Below, piece after piece: positions 25,536 to 34,737 of a stretch of DNA of 64,000 bases. Origin of the DNA: Nitrospirota bacterium (GTDB lineage Bacteria; Nitrospirota; Thermodesulfovibrionia; UBA6902); the NCBI GenBank assembly GCA_016213935.1, contig JACQZG010000058.1, positions 31,872-95,871 of the forward strand, written 5' to 3'. Under the pieces are notes generated by a model that was not told where the DNA came from, searched no databases, and saw only the letters and a list, made by a program, of their open reading frames with translations. Each line of letters begins with the position of its first letter. Positions within the stretch are counted from its first letter, which is position 1. The position numbers were made by a program, and so were the translations under genes.

Positions 25536-27635
25536 TTATTTGAAAATTCCTTTCAACAGGTCTTCAATAGGCTTCTGTATGTCTTGCCGCCCGCTGTCAT
25601 TATCTTGTGAATCGCTTTTATTTTTATTCAGGACATCATCTATAATCTCTATCGCCTTCTTCTTTATCACTCTCTTCCCCGCCTTTGCTAAGTCAACGCT
25701 GTAGGAAGGGTTTGAGAATGTTCCTGATATCTTGAGCGGGATCTGCCCCCAGCCCGCATCATCCCTGATGTAAGAAGCTATGCTCGAATTCCTCGTAACC
25801 TGTGAAGTGAGGGCAGGGGAGAGGCTGAGGTCAAACGCGAGGCCGAGTGTTTCGTTAAGCCCGATGGTTCCTGCGGGGCCGAGCGAAATGTCGTCTGATG
25901 AAAATATGCTGTTAAGGTTCGCAATGCCGTTTCTTATCCTTACACTTCCCTCTCCTCTGTTGAGGCTGATCGTTTTCAGCCTCTCGACCCCGAGGAATAG
26001 CGCGAATCTGTCAGAAAGCATATTGTTCATTATCCTGCCGTTTCTGATGATGAAATTCCCCTCTGCCTCGAGATTCTTTTTAATGTTTTCAGGAAGTGTC
26101 CCGGCACCGCTCATCTTCAGACCGGCTGATATATTTCCGAAGACGGTATCTTTTGCTTTCGGGAAAAATGTGTTGACAAGTTCATCCGCGTGAATCGAAT
26201 CAATCTCAGAGGTGAAGGCATAGGCATATCCCGGTTTTGACATGTCAACTCTTCCCTGAATGCTTATCGTTCCCGTTCCCGCGGCGGCAGTCATCTTTTC
26301 TATATCAAGCCTGTTATCCTTAAAGCCGTATTTTAGAAAAAAATTGTGCATCTTAATATTCTTATAGACCGCTGAATCTATCCTCACCTCTCCTTTTGCC
26401 GAATCGTTGAGCGCGAGCGGCTTTGCCTCTTCAGTTGATTCTGAGCCTCCGGCCATTGCGGCTGAAGGTCTTTTCTCGGGCGCGGCAGGCATGAGTTCAT
26501 CAAGAAAGAGCTCTTTTGAATAGATGTCGAGCGCGATATCCCTTTTGCCGAGATAATCTTTTACAGAACCTTTTAACCGGGCAGAGTTTCTTCCGGTTGA
26601 GGCATTCAGGTCAATGCCGAGAAGCTCCTTGCCGAATTTTATTTTGCCGTCAAGCGTCGCGGTGATATCTTTGGATGTTATGCTTATATTGCTCAGATTA
26701 ACAACTCCTTCAGTCATTATCTCCCGGCTCTTTTTCAAAGGGCCTGAGACCTTCAGATCCGCGGCAAGCTCCCCTGTGATTTTCATCTCTTTCATCTCAA
26801 TAAATTTTGATATCAACTCCTGAATGAGCGGCGCGTTTACTTTTGGCAAAGATATGCCGATGTCCGCATTCGCCTCTGTCTTATAACCGGTTATTATTCC
26901 TTTTAATGACAGCGGTATATTCTGCGCCGTTATCTCGGCCTTATTGACGCCTATCTTCTCATCAGCCGTATTAAGGGATAATCCGTAATCAATAGAAACT
27001 GATATGTCTTTTACGGTTTTCTTCAGAGATAATTCATCCAGCCTGAGCTTCAGAAGGCCGTCGCTGATGAGTTCTGTGCCTGAGCTTTTTATGCTTGCGT
27101 CGAGATCTATCGCGCCTTTCATTCCGGGGAGCTCTTTTTTAAGGTCTGTAAGCGTGAACTTAAGGCCGTTAACCTCTATCCTGTTTATAAGCAGTGATAT
27201 GAGGCTTGCTTCTGATTCGTCAAGCTTCTGCGCGGTTTCATCTATGCCCTTCTTCTTCCCAATCGTCTCAAAATTATATGCTCCGCTTCTGTCCCGCTCG
27301 ATCCTCACCTCAGGAGATGAGAGCACGAGTTCATCGATGACGAGCTTTTTTGAAAATAGCGGCATGAATTGATATTTAAGGACGAACTCTCTGCATTTGA
27401 GAAAATCCGTGCTTTCGTCAGCCTCCTTAATCGCAAAGTCTTTTGCCTCTATACCCTTAAAGAAGCTGAGGCTTATCTCGCCCATGCCCACTTTTCTGCT
27501 GAGCGCGTTCTCGGCGGTTGAGATAATGTAGGATTTGATTCTCTCCGGCGTTATGAAGGTTTTTATGAATACGGCAATGCCGATTATCGCGATTAACATA
27601 AAAGCTGATATATATATCGATATCTTTTTAAGCAT
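25536..27635 (-). CDS. AsmA family protein
   Basis: A 699-residue envelope protein with one N-terminal membrane helix (residues 5-25) and a long repetitive beta structure. The N-terminal AsmA pattern (ITPERIKSYIISTAENALSRKVGMGEISLSFFKGIEAKDFAI) and the C-terminal part (GPAGTIGLNETLGLAFDLSLSPAL...IPLKISGTFSNPSYSVD) are family features. AsmA-like proteins are proposed to bridge membranes and move phospholipid. No operon partner is seen. Confidence 0.85.
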   Translation of the reverse strand: MLKKISIYISAFMLIAIIGIAVFIKTFITPERIKSYIISTAENALSRKVGMGEISLSFFKGIEAKDFAIKEADESTDFLKCREFVLKYQFMPLFSKKLVIDELVLSSPEVRIERDRSGAYNFETIGKKKGIDETAQKLDESEASLISLLINRIEVNGLKFTLTDLKKELPGMKGAIDLDASIKSSGTELISDGLLKLRLDELSLKKTVKDISVSIDYGLSLNTADEKIGVNKAEITAQNIPLSLKGIITGYKTEANADIGISLPKVNAPLIQELISKFIEMKEMKITGELAADLKVSGPLKKSREIMTEGVVNLSNISITSKDITATLDGKIKFGKELLGIDLNASTGRNSARLKGSVKDYLGKRDIALDIYSKELFLDELMPAAPEKRPSAAMAGGSESTEEAKPLALNDSAKGEVRIDSAVYKNIKMHNFFLKYGFKDNRLDIEKMTAAAGTGTISIQGRVDMSKPGYAYAFTSEIDSIHADELVNTFFPKAKDTVFGNISAGLKMSGAGTLPENIKKNLEAEGNFIIRNGRIMNNMLSDRFALFLGVERLKTISLNRGEGSVRIRNGIANLNSIFSSDDISLGPAGTIGLNETLGLAFDLSLSPALTSQVTRNSSIASYIRDDAGWGQIPLKISGTFSNPSYSVDLAKAGKRVIKKKAIEIIDDVLNKNKSDSQDNDSGRQDIQKPIEDLLKGIFK

Positions 27636-27708
27636 GGCGCATCCTCCTTATGATTGTGAATAAAAAGTAACATTATAAAGAGAGTTATGCAAGGCGGTAT
27701 TATGAGGC

Positions 27709-27736
27709 TTGACATGGAGCGTGTTATTGATAAAGT
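27709..27736 (+). promoter_or_regulatory. Possible promoter of the UxxC thioredoxin gene
   Basis: An exact TTGACA (27709-27714) is followed after 16 nt by TAAAGT (27731-27736), four of six matches to the -10 consensus. It lies about 90 nt upstream of the GTG start. Confidence 0.35.
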
Positions 27737-27823
27737 ATAAATTACGGGTTTTAGGAGCGGCAGGATAATTTTCAGTGTATATTTTTGCATGATAGAATAT
27801 AACAATGGTTGGAGGTGAGGCCT

Positions 27824-28189
27824 GTGCCTGAAGGGATTTCATGGGAGAAAAGCCTGAGTAAAGCGGTTGAGTCCGCGAAAAATGAGGGGAAGCTTGTCTT
27901 CATTGATTTCTTCAGCCCCACCTGAGGGGCCTGCCAGAGAATGGAGACAGGTACGTTTCCTGACATCGGGCTGCAGGATTATCTCAAAAAGAACTTCGTC
28001 AATCTGAAATTCCAAAGCGGGATAGACGCGGAGCAGTTTCTGAGATTTAACGTAAAAGGAACGCCAACCTTCATCGTCATTGATTCAGAGGGCGATGAGA
28101 TATACAGAAAGATAGGCTTCTTCGAGCCCGGCCCTCTCATAGAACAGCTTGAGAAGGCGCGTGAAAAGTTCACGCATCACGAGCATTGA
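27824..28189 (+). CDS. Thioredoxin-like selenoprotein, UxxC active site (in-frame TGA at 27923-27925)
   Basis: Thioredoxin-fold protein of 121 residues. The frame opens with GTG at 27824, eight bases after GGAGG, runs LVFIDFFSPT, meets a TGA at codon 34, and continues GACQRMETGTF to the normal stop. Thioredoxin_7-type proteins have WCxxC at exactly this point, so TGA takes the place of the first, nucleophilic cysteine (U34-G-A-C37). The cis-proline motif GTPTFIVID is present downstream. Reading starts only at 27941 if the TGA is ignored, which would remove the first strand and half the active site. It lies alone between two minus-strand genes. There is no signal peptide. Substrate unknown. 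Confidence 0.85.
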
Positions 28190-28212
28190 AGCCGCGTTAT
28201 TTTTTTAAAAGC

Positions 28213-28788
28213 CTAAAATTTCACCTGTGGCGCGGCTGCTTCACCCTCAGGTATCTCATAGTAATCGGCGTTTCCGACACCGGCGAGCGCGGAGAAGAAC
28301 CTGCCGAAGAAGGTGCGGATATATGTATTCAGGCCCTGAACCGCCTCATTGTATCTCATCCTCTCAACGGCTATCCTGTTCTCCGTCCCTTCAAGGCTGT
28401 CCTGCAGTTTGAGAAAATTCTCGTTTGCCCTGAGCTGGGGATATTGTTCATTTAACAGGAGAAGCCTTGAGAGCATTCCTTCTATCTGGTTTGACGCCTC
28501 TATTTTTTCTTTGACGCTTCCTGCCTGGAAGTACTTTGTCCTCGCGTCCGCGATATGTTCGAAAAGTTCTTTTTCATGAGCGGCATATCCCTTTACCGTC
28601 TCCACAAGATTCGGGATGAGGTCATAGCGCCTCTTGAGCTGATTCTCGACCTGCGCCCACTTGCCCTTTACATTCTCGTCCATGGCAATAACCTTGTTGT
28701 AATTTCCTATCACCCATCCTGCAGAGGCAATGCCTATCAGCAGAATTATGCCTGTGATTATCAATGTTATCTTCAACCCTTTTGACAT
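28213..28788 (-). CDS. lemA: LemA family protein
   Basis: A 191-residue protein with one N-terminal membrane helix (residues 7-28) and a helical domain: [31 protein letters not shown] pattern, then [42 protein letters not shown]. All are LemA hallmarks. It follows the TPM-domain gene, a pairing found in many bacteria. Role uncertain. Confidence 0.94.
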   Translation of the reverse strand: [191 protein letters not shown]

Positions 28789-28812
28789 ATTGATTATCCT
28801 CCTTATTAAATA

Positions 28813-28854
28813 AGTTTTTAGTTGTCAGCCTGAAAACTAACAACTGATAACTTT
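28813..28854. repeat. Heptanucleotide repeat between lemA and TPM gene
   Basis: Six in-phase heptads (AGTTTTT, AGTTGTC, AGCCTGA, AAACTAA, CAACTGA, TAACTTT) fill the gap between the two genes. Confidence 0.7.
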
Positions 28855-28858
28855 TATG

Positions 28859-29635
28859 TTACCATCTTCCTGACGCGCCTCCTCCTCCGAAGCCGCCACT
28901 GCCTCCTCCAAAACCTCCCCCTCCGCTGAATCCGCCGCCGCCGCCCCAGCCGCTTCTTCTGCCTCCGCCGAGCGTATTCATCATTATAAATAATAATAAA
29001 AGCCTCGGGTGCCTGATAAACATATATATTATGAAAATGAGAAAGATCAAGGAAAAGGCGGAGCTTACAGGGTCGATGCGCTTTCTGCCTGCCGCCGGCA
29101 TCCTGACATCGGGCATGCCGGTTATCTCTATTCCGGCATCTGTCGATATAACCTTTATCACAGCGAGTGACGCGTTTATTATCCCGGCGGAATAATCCCC
29201 TTTTCTGAAGTAAGGGATGAGGTATTGCCTTCCGATGGAGCCCGCGAGGCTGTCGGGAAGGATGCTCTCGAGGCCGTAGCCCACCTCGATCCTGTATTCC
29301 CTGTCTTCAACGGATACGAGAAGAAGCACGCCGTTGTCTTTGCCCTTCTGCCCGAGCCTCCATTTGTTATGCGCGACATTAAGCGAAAAATCCTCGATTG
29401 ATGCGCCTTCAAGGCTTTTTATTGTGAGCACCGCCATCTGAGCGGTTGCCTTCTCCTCGAGTTCTCTCAGATAACCATTCAACATCTCTTCAGACGCGTC
29501 GTCTATTATCCCCGCAGTGTCGACAACATAATTTACAGGGGTGTCAGGAATGGAAACCTCAGCGGCTGGAGCCCGCGTGAAAAACGAGAGAAGTACCAGG
29601 AGAAAGAATGTCAATGATTTAGATCCTGATATCAT
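28859..29635 (-). CDS. TPM domain (YgcG-type) membrane protein
   Basis: A 258-residue protein: signal peptide, a TPM_phosphatase domain (about residues 35-160, NYVVDTAGIIDDASEEMLNGYLRELEEKATAQMAVLTI...YRIEVGYGLESILPD), one membrane helix near 195-215, and a C-terminal Gly/Ser-rich tail with repeated GGGGFSGGGG. This is the classic YgcG form paired with LemA. Its start overlaps the end of the upstream nucleotidyltransferase-like gene by 17 nt. Confidence 0.92.
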   Translation of the reverse strand: MISGSKSLTFFLLVLLSFFTRAPAAEVSIPDTPVNYVVDTAGIIDDASEEMLNGYLRELEEKATAQMAVLTIKSLEGASIEDFSLNVAHNKWRLGQKGKDNGVLLLVSVEDREYRIEVGYGLESILPDSLAGSIGRQYLIPYFRKGDYSAGIINASLAVIKVISTDAGIEITGMPDVRMPAAGRKRIDPVSSAFSLIFLIFIIYMFIRHPRLLLLFIMMNTLGGGRRSGWGGGGGFSGGGGFGGGSGGFGGGGASGRW

Positions 29636-30365
29636 TCACGATCCTTCCGAGTTTCTCGGTCGCATTATAGCAGTCATCGAACATCACCTTTATTTCACCG
29701 GCGGAATGTTTGGCCTTCTGATGTTTTTCAGAGAGAATTTTTCCGAATATGCCTGCATCAAGTCCTGATGCCTTTGAAAGAGAAGTTATTACCCCTGCCT
29801 GTTTTAAAGGCGGCTCTTTGCCCAGCATCAGGATGATTCCGCGGAAGAGCGGGATATACCCGGCTATCGAGTTTATCATTCCCTCCATAAGCGCTTTACT
29901 GTCGCCGTAAGACGAGAGGTATCCCTGCCTCAGCCAGATAAGTTTAGACTTTATCTCTCTCTCGCACTGCTGTCTCAGGTCATGCATCCCTACTTCCAGA
30001 TCCCTGAGCAGGTCTTCGCCGTAAATTGTGCTGTGGATAAGCTTGAAGTTCAGGAACTCGACAGGGAAGACATCGAGAGAGTTTTTAATGTATGACGGGG
30101 TCATTATCAGAGGCGCCGCTATCTTGTGCCTGCCGTGCTTCTTTCCGAGCGGCGCGATAAGTTTAAGGAAACCGAGGTCCATTTCATTTAATACGAAAAT
30201 CGAGTTGATATCTGACTTCTTCCCGTCAAAATCATCCGTAACTGCCGAGCCTGTGATATAAACCGAATGGATGTTCTCCTGATATCCTGACAGTATCTCC
30301 TCCATAAAAGGGCTGAATCTTTCCGAGACTTCTTTTTTGAGCTTTGATAAATCGAGTGCAGGCAT
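29619..30365 (-). CDS. Nucleotidyltransferase-fold protein
   Basis: A 248-residue protein. Residues about 30-60 (HSVYITGSAVTDDFDGKKSDINSIFVL) resemble the NTase signature GS...DxD, but the second acidic residue is N (SDIN), so catalysis may be altered. A helical C-terminal half follows. It is cotranscribed with the TPM and LemA genes. No toxin-antitoxin partner is seen. Function not assigned. Confidence 0.6.
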   Translation of the reverse strand: MPALDLSKLKKEVSERFSPFMEEILSGYQENIHSVYITGSAVTDDFDGKKSDINSIFVLNEMDLGFLKLIAPLGKKHGRHKIAAPLIMTPSYIKNSLDVFPVEFLNFKLIHSTIYGEDLLRDLEVGMHDLRQQCEREIKSKLIWLRQGYLSSYGDSKALMEGMINSIAGYIPLFRGIILMLGKEPPLKQAGVITSLSKASGLDAGIFGKILSEKHQKAKHSAGEIKVMFDDCYNATEKLGRIVNDIRI

Positions 30366-30531
30366 GTAAGCTCCTCCTGAAATGAGAGTCTGAAGCGTTT
30401 GATGCCTACTAAGCTATCATAACGGCCGCCTCAATTCAATCGGTGTTAAAAGAGATGGGCTGTTTGAAACAAGAGATTGTCGTAACGGCGCGGGGTTATG
30501 ACAAATGCGGCTTTTCAACATATAATAGATT

Positions 30532-30924
30532 ATGGCTTTCTCTCTTCGATTGGCAACAGTTCTCAGCCTTCTGATTTCGGCAACCCTCATATCATGCGCC
30601 GTTGCCGGCCCAAGAAAAGGAATTGAGGCAATGATCGAGCCGTACCGCTCTTATGAAGAGTGTGTTGAACTCAGGAGGGGAGAAACGCTGGAGTATTCCT
30701 TCACATCTTCAAGGCCGCTTGATTTTAATATCCACTATCATGCAATGGACGGGCTTTGCTATCCGGTCAGCGGAAAGAATATCAGATCGCATAAAGGCAA
30801 ATTGGTTTGTGCTGAACAGGAGTACTACACCGAAGATCAGGAGTATTTCTGCATGATGTGGGAGAATCACGAAGATTCTTTCATCAGCCTCAAGCTCAGA
30901 TACGCCATCACCGGCGGAAAATAA
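30532..30924 (+). CDS. Small secreted or lipoprotein of unknown function
   Basis: A 130-residue protein with a hydrophobic N-terminus ending in ATLISCAVAG, which could be a lipobox. The mature part is beta-rich (ETLEYSFTSSRPLDFNIHYH, then EDSFISLKLRYAI) and contains four further cysteines. I do not recognise the family. It lies 77 nt ahead of chrA. Confidence 0.55.
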   Translation: MAFSLRLATVLSLLISATLISCAVAGPRKGIEAMIEPYRSYEECVELRRGETLEYSFTSSRPLDFNIHYHAMDGLCYPVSGKNIRSHKGKLVCAEQEYYTEDQEYFCMMWENHEDSFISLKLRYAITGGK

Positions 30925-31001
30925 CGCCGGAGATTCTTGAGAAGGGGATGGCCGTATTCGCAATGTTGTACGCGTCAGACCAGTTAAAAAAAAGAGTGGT
31001 T

Positions 31002-32300
31002 ATGTCACAGATGATCTCATTCAATGAAGCATTTCGCTACTGGTTTAAGCTTGGCTTCATCAGCTTTGGAGGCCCGACAGGCCAGATCGCGATCATGCAT
31101 AAGAACCTGGTCGAAGAAAAGAAGTGGATATCTGAAGATCATTTTCTTCAGGCGCTTAACTTCTGTATGTTTTTGCCGGGACCGGAGGCGCAGCAGCTCG
31201 CAATTTACATCGGCTGGCTTCTTCACAAAACATGGGGCGGGATCGTCGCAGGTATATTCTTTGTCCTTCCATCGGTATTTATTTTGTGGGGGCTTTCATG
31301 GTTGTATGTGTCATTAGGAAATGTCCCGTCTGTTGGAGCTCTTTTTTATGGTTTGAAACCTGCGGTAGCAGCCATTGTTGCCGAAGCTGTCATCCGTATT
31401 GGAAAAAAATCGCTGAAGAATGAAGTCCTCGTCTCTTTATCGGCGCTTTCGTTTATTGGAATTTACTTTTTACATATTCCATTTCCCGCAATCATTCTTG
31501 CTGCAGGACTTATCGGTTATTCCGGCGGTAAATTTCTACCCGCCAAATTTGTTGCGGCCGTCAATAACAAATCCTCGAATCTATCAGAGTATATCATCTC
31601 TGATTCATACGTTTTGGAAGGGCCTCAGGCGGGGTGGCGGCACTCATTGAAAGTAATTGCTATATGTCTGCCTCTTTGGTTCCTCCCCTTGATCCTTCTC
31701 GGTTCATGGAGGGGCTGGAATGATATCTTTATAGATATCGGCCTCCTCTTCAGCAAGGCAGCCATGGTAACATTCGGCGGCGCATACGCCGTGCTCGCGT
31801 ATATCAGTCAGCAGGCAGTAAGTCACTACGGCTGGCTTCAGCCTGAACAGATGATAGACGGGCTCGGACTGGCCGAGACAACTCCTGGGCCGCTGATTAT
31901 GGTGACGCAATTTGTTGGATATCTTGCAGCATATATTCATGCAGAGGGACTGCAACCGGCAGTTGCAGGGGCGATTGGCGGACTGCTCACTACATGGATG
32001 ACGTTTACTCCATGTTTTATGTGGATATTCGTCGGCGCGCCGTACATAGAGAAAGTCAGAAGAAATGTGAAACTTGGCGCAGCCCTTTCAGCAATCACTG
32101 CCGCTGTTGTCGGAGTTGTTTTAAACCTTTCAGTAATATTTACTTATCATACCTTAATGCCCGATGGTAAGGGTTTTGACTGGTATGCGCTGTCAGCGTC
32201 AGTGACCGCGTTTGCAGGAATGATATACTTCAAGTGGGGGATGATCCCTGTGATCATTTGTTCGGCGGCGGCCGGATATATGTGGAAAATGATTTTGTAG
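31002..32300 (+). CDS. chrA: Chromate transporter, two-domain form
   Basis: CHR-family membrane protein with two homologous halves in one chain (about residues 5-185 and 225-420). Each half starts with the family motif: FKLGFISFGGPTGQIAIMH with FLPGPEAQQLAIYIG, and FSKAAMVTFGGAYAVLAYI with ETTPGPLIMVTQFVGYLA. It exports chromate in known members; the native substrate could be another oxyanion. The start is uncertain: 31002 keeps the motif near the N-terminus as in the family, while longer frames reach 30858. Confidence 0.88.
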   Translation: MSQMISFNEAFRYWFKLGFISFGGPTGQIAIMHKNLVEEKKWISEDHFLQALNFCMFLPGPEAQQLAIYIGWLLHKTWGGIVAGIFFVLPSVFILWGLSWLYVSLGNVPSVGALFYGLKPAVAAIVAEAVIRIGKKSLKNEVLVSLSALSFIGIYFLHIPFPAIILAAGLIGYSGGKFLPAKFVAAVNNKSSNLSEYIISDSYVLEGPQAGWRHSLKVIAICLPLWFLPLILLGSWRGWNDIFIDIGLLFSKAAMVTFGGAYAVLAYISQQAVSHYGWLQPEQMIDGLGLAETTPGPLIMVTQFVGYLAAYIHAEGLQPAVAGAIGGLLTTWMTFTPCFMWIFVGAPYIEKVRRNVKLGAALSAITAAVVGVVLNLSVIFTYHTLMPDGKGFDWYALSASVTAFAGMIYFKWGMIPVIICSAAAGYMWKMIL

Positions 32301-32379
32301 GAGAAGTATAAAGAATGAGATATAATTCAAACAGTACGAGAGCGAATATAAACAGTGAATGGGAAAAAGGAGGTTCAAG

Positions 32380-32934
32380 ATGAAAGAAGTCACGGATATG
32401 GTAGTAAAATTAATGGCTGCGTCGGCAAGGACTTCACCTAAGGCAGGCGGAAAGGATTTTCTTGAAATCGTGGTGGTCACAAAGGATGATGATTTAAGAA
32501 AGATTGCGGATGCAATGAAGACATATGCACCAAAAAGCACGAATGAGGCGTATTGGCTGAGGGATGCGTCCAACATTGAAAACTCTCAAGCGTTGCTCCT
32601 CGTTGGGCTTAGAGAACCAAATACTGCCGGCTATGATTGCGGGGCATGCGGCTATCCAACGTGCGCAGAGTTCAAGAAGGATAGACAGATGAAAGATAAG
32701 GAGATGGGATATTCAGGGCCGCATTGTGTTATGAGGATGATAGACATAGGAGTTGCTCTCTCCTCAGCGGCAAAGACTGCAAGCATTCATAATGTTGACA
32801 ACCGGGTGCAGCAGCGTGTAGGAGCTGCCGCAAAGGCAATCGGATTAATTAAAGCGGAAGTCGCAATGGGTATTCCTGTGAGCGTTTCAGGAAAGAGCAT
32901 TTATTTTGACAGGCAGGCACCTGTGAAACATTAG
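32380..32934 (+). CDS. DUF2148 ferredoxin-like protein
   Basis: A 184-residue protein with a cysteine motif DCGACGYPTCAEF and a further cysteine in GPHCVMRMIDIGVALSSAAKTASIHNVDNR, the usual layout of the DUF2148 family, thought to bind an Fe-S cluster. The start at 32380 has AAAGGAGG seven bases upstream. It precedes an MFS transporter by 5 nt and is probably cotranscribed. Its role is unknown. Confidence 0.85.
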   Translation: MKEVTDMVVKLMAASARTSPKAGGKDFLEIVVVTKDDDLRKIADAMKTYAPKSTNEAYWLRDASNIENSQALLLVGLREPNTAGYDCGACGYPTCAEFKKDRQMKDKEMGYSGPHCVMRMIDIGVALSSAAKTASIHNVDNRVQQRVGAAAKAIGLIKAEVAMGIPVSVSGKSIYFDRQAPVKH

Positions 32935-32939
32935 GTGCT

Positions 32940-34160
32940 ATGACAAAAATTCTTTCGCCATTCACTGCTCTCTGCTCGGTGGGCTTTTTCGCAAGGTTGT
33001 CTTATGCCCTCGCGAGAAGCCCGGTGCTTCCCCTTTTTGCGCTTTATCTTGGAGCAGGGCCTGAGGCAATCGGATTTGCTGTCGGGATATCAACCGTAAC
33101 AGGCATATTCTTTAAACTTCCTTCAGGCGCGTTGTCAGATGTGATAGGAAGAAAGCGCACAATGCTGATAGGGCTGGCGGTATTTGCAGTGATGCCTTTT
33201 ACCTATCTCTTCGTTAATGACTATAAATTGCTCATCGTGATACGGTTCATGCATGGCCTTGCGACAGCGGTATACGGGCCCGTATCAATGGCTGTTGTGG
33301 CTGATGTTGCCGGCGCTAAAAAGGGCGAGATGCTCTCGTGGTTTTCCTCGATAACAATTATTGGAAATCTTTTAGGCGCTCCGTTAGGAGGATTTATTCT
33401 GCATCACGCGTCCGGCGCCGCGGCCCCTTCGCTCGCTGAATTTCATCGTGCCTATATCATAAGCGGAATCGGCGGGGCGCTTTCGCTCGTCATGGCGCTT
33501 TCAATCCTGAGAGGCGATGAGCGGCACGGAAAAGGGATCGGGCTGAAGGAGGCTTCACTGAGATTTATTTCAGGAATAAAAGAGGTGATAAGCGACAAAA
33601 GGATCGTAATCACATCAAACATGGAAGGGCTGCAGAACATGACAGTCGGCGCATTGGAAGCATTCTTGCCGATCTACGCGGTGACGGTTGCAGGTCTGAA
33701 TGAATTTCAGGCGGGGCTTCTCTGGGGCATACAGGTACTCGTAACAATATTATCTAAACCAATTATGGGGAAGACTTCCGATAGATACGGCAGGAAACCG
33801 TTAATCGCGGCAGGTATGATTTTATGTGCAGTCTCTTTCGGGTCAATTCCATTACTGAAAGATTTTTATCTTCTTATGTTGACAGCGATTATCTTCGGCT
33901 TCGGCGAGGCATTTGTCACTTCTTCGTCAGCCGCTCTTGTGGCTGATATATGTAAAGAAAAACATTTCGGCACAGCTATGGGGACATTCGGGACGATATT
34001 CGATATCGGACATGCTGCCGGGCCTATACTGGCGGGATTGCTGATAGCGCAGATCGGTTATCTTTATTCATTCTGGATCATGTCCGCAGTGCTCTTGCTG
34101 GCCACACCAATATTTGTTATGGCTGTACATATCAAAGAAGGTGAAGTTAGTAAGGCGTAG
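32940..34160 (+). CDS. MFS transporter (first of two paralogues)
   Basis: Twelve-helix major facilitator protein, 406 residues. The loop 2-3 motif is GALSDVIGRKRTMLIG and its repeat in the second half KTSDRYGRKPLIAAG. SPVLPLFALYLGAGPEAIGFAVG is shared with the second MFS protein at 34734-35930, indicating a duplication. It is likely a drug/metabolite exporter of the MFS_1 type. Substrate unknown. Confidence 0.9.
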   Translation: MTKILSPFTALCSVGFFARLSYALARSPVLPLFALYLGAGPEAIGFAVGISTVTGIFFKLPSGALSDVIGRKRTMLIGLAVFAVMPFTYLFVNDYKLLIVIRFMHGLATAVYGPVSMAVVADVAGAKKGEMLSWFSSITIIGNLLGAPLGGFILHHASGAAAPSLAEFHRAYIISGIGGALSLVMALSILRGDERHGKGIGLKEASLRFISGIKEVISDKRIVITSNMEGLQNMTVGALEAFLPIYAVTVAGLNEFQAGLLWGIQVLVTILSKPIMGKTSDRYGRKPLIAAGMILCAVSFGSIPLLKDFYLLMLTAIIFGFGEAFVTSSSAALVADICKEKHFGTAMGTFGTIFDIGHAAGPILAGLLIAQIGYLYSFWIMSAVLLLATPIFVMAVHIKEGEVSKA

Positions 34161-34185
34161 TTTTAGATAAAGGAGGAGTCATCTT

Positions 34186-34737
34186 ATGGAATACATGATA
34201 AAGAAATTAGATATTGACATTCTCCGCGCGGCCGGCGTTTCCGAAGATGACATAAAACATTGCGTCAAAGTCGCGGAGAAGGCGCTCGAGATTGCGGAAC
34301 GCACGGATGCTAAGGTTGATATGGAGCTTGTGGGAAGAGGCGCGCTCTTTCATGACCTCGGCAAGGCAAAGACGCATGAGATTGAGCATGGGAAGATAGG
34401 GGCTGAAATGGGGAAGGCGCTCGGGCTGCCGCAGGCGATTACAGACATCATGGAAAAGCATATCCGCGGCGGGATGACAGAACCCGAGGCTGTAGGGCTC
34501 GGCCTGCCGGTTAAGGACTATACATTGAACAGGCTTGAAGAGCGGGTCGTAATCTACGCGGACAGGCTCGTTGACATCATCACTGACGGCATTGTTGATA
34601 TCGCAGGAGATGAACTTGAAGCCGAAAGACGGTTTGAGGAGATACTGAGAAGCGAGCCTAAATACGGCAAGAACGAGATAACGCTTCAGCGTTATCTCGG
34701 CTATCACTGCGAGATTCAGGGATTGATAAAAAGATGA
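34186..34737 (+). CDS. HD-domain metal-dependent phosphohydrolase
   Basis: A 183-residue HD protein. H..HD..D pattern: HCVKVAEKALEIAER, then ALFHDLGKAKTHEIEHG, IMEKHI and YADRLVDI. Such stand-alone HDIG proteins act on phosphorylated or nucleotide substrates; which one is unclear. It is sandwiched between two related MFS genes and overlaps the second by 4 nt (ATGA), which implies translational coupling. Confidence 0.88.
   Translation: MEYMIKKLDIDILRAAGVSEDDIKHCVKVAEKALEIAERTDAKVDMELVGRGALFHDLGKAKTHEIEHGKIGAEMGKALGLPQAITDIMEKHIRGGMTEPEAVGLGLPVKDYTLNRLEERVVIYADRLVDIITDGIVDIAGDELEAERRFEEILRSEPKYGKNEITLQRYLGYHCEIQGLIKR

Noticed and set aside
27941..28189. Independent 82-residue thioredoxin fragment starting at METGTF
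   Set aside because: It lacks the first strand and active-site residue and has no ribosome site, whereas the read-through frame has both.
34207..34707. Long antisense frame opposite the HD gene, and similar frames elsewhere
   Set aside because: They mirror real genes, lack ribosome sites and show no recognisable protein motifs.
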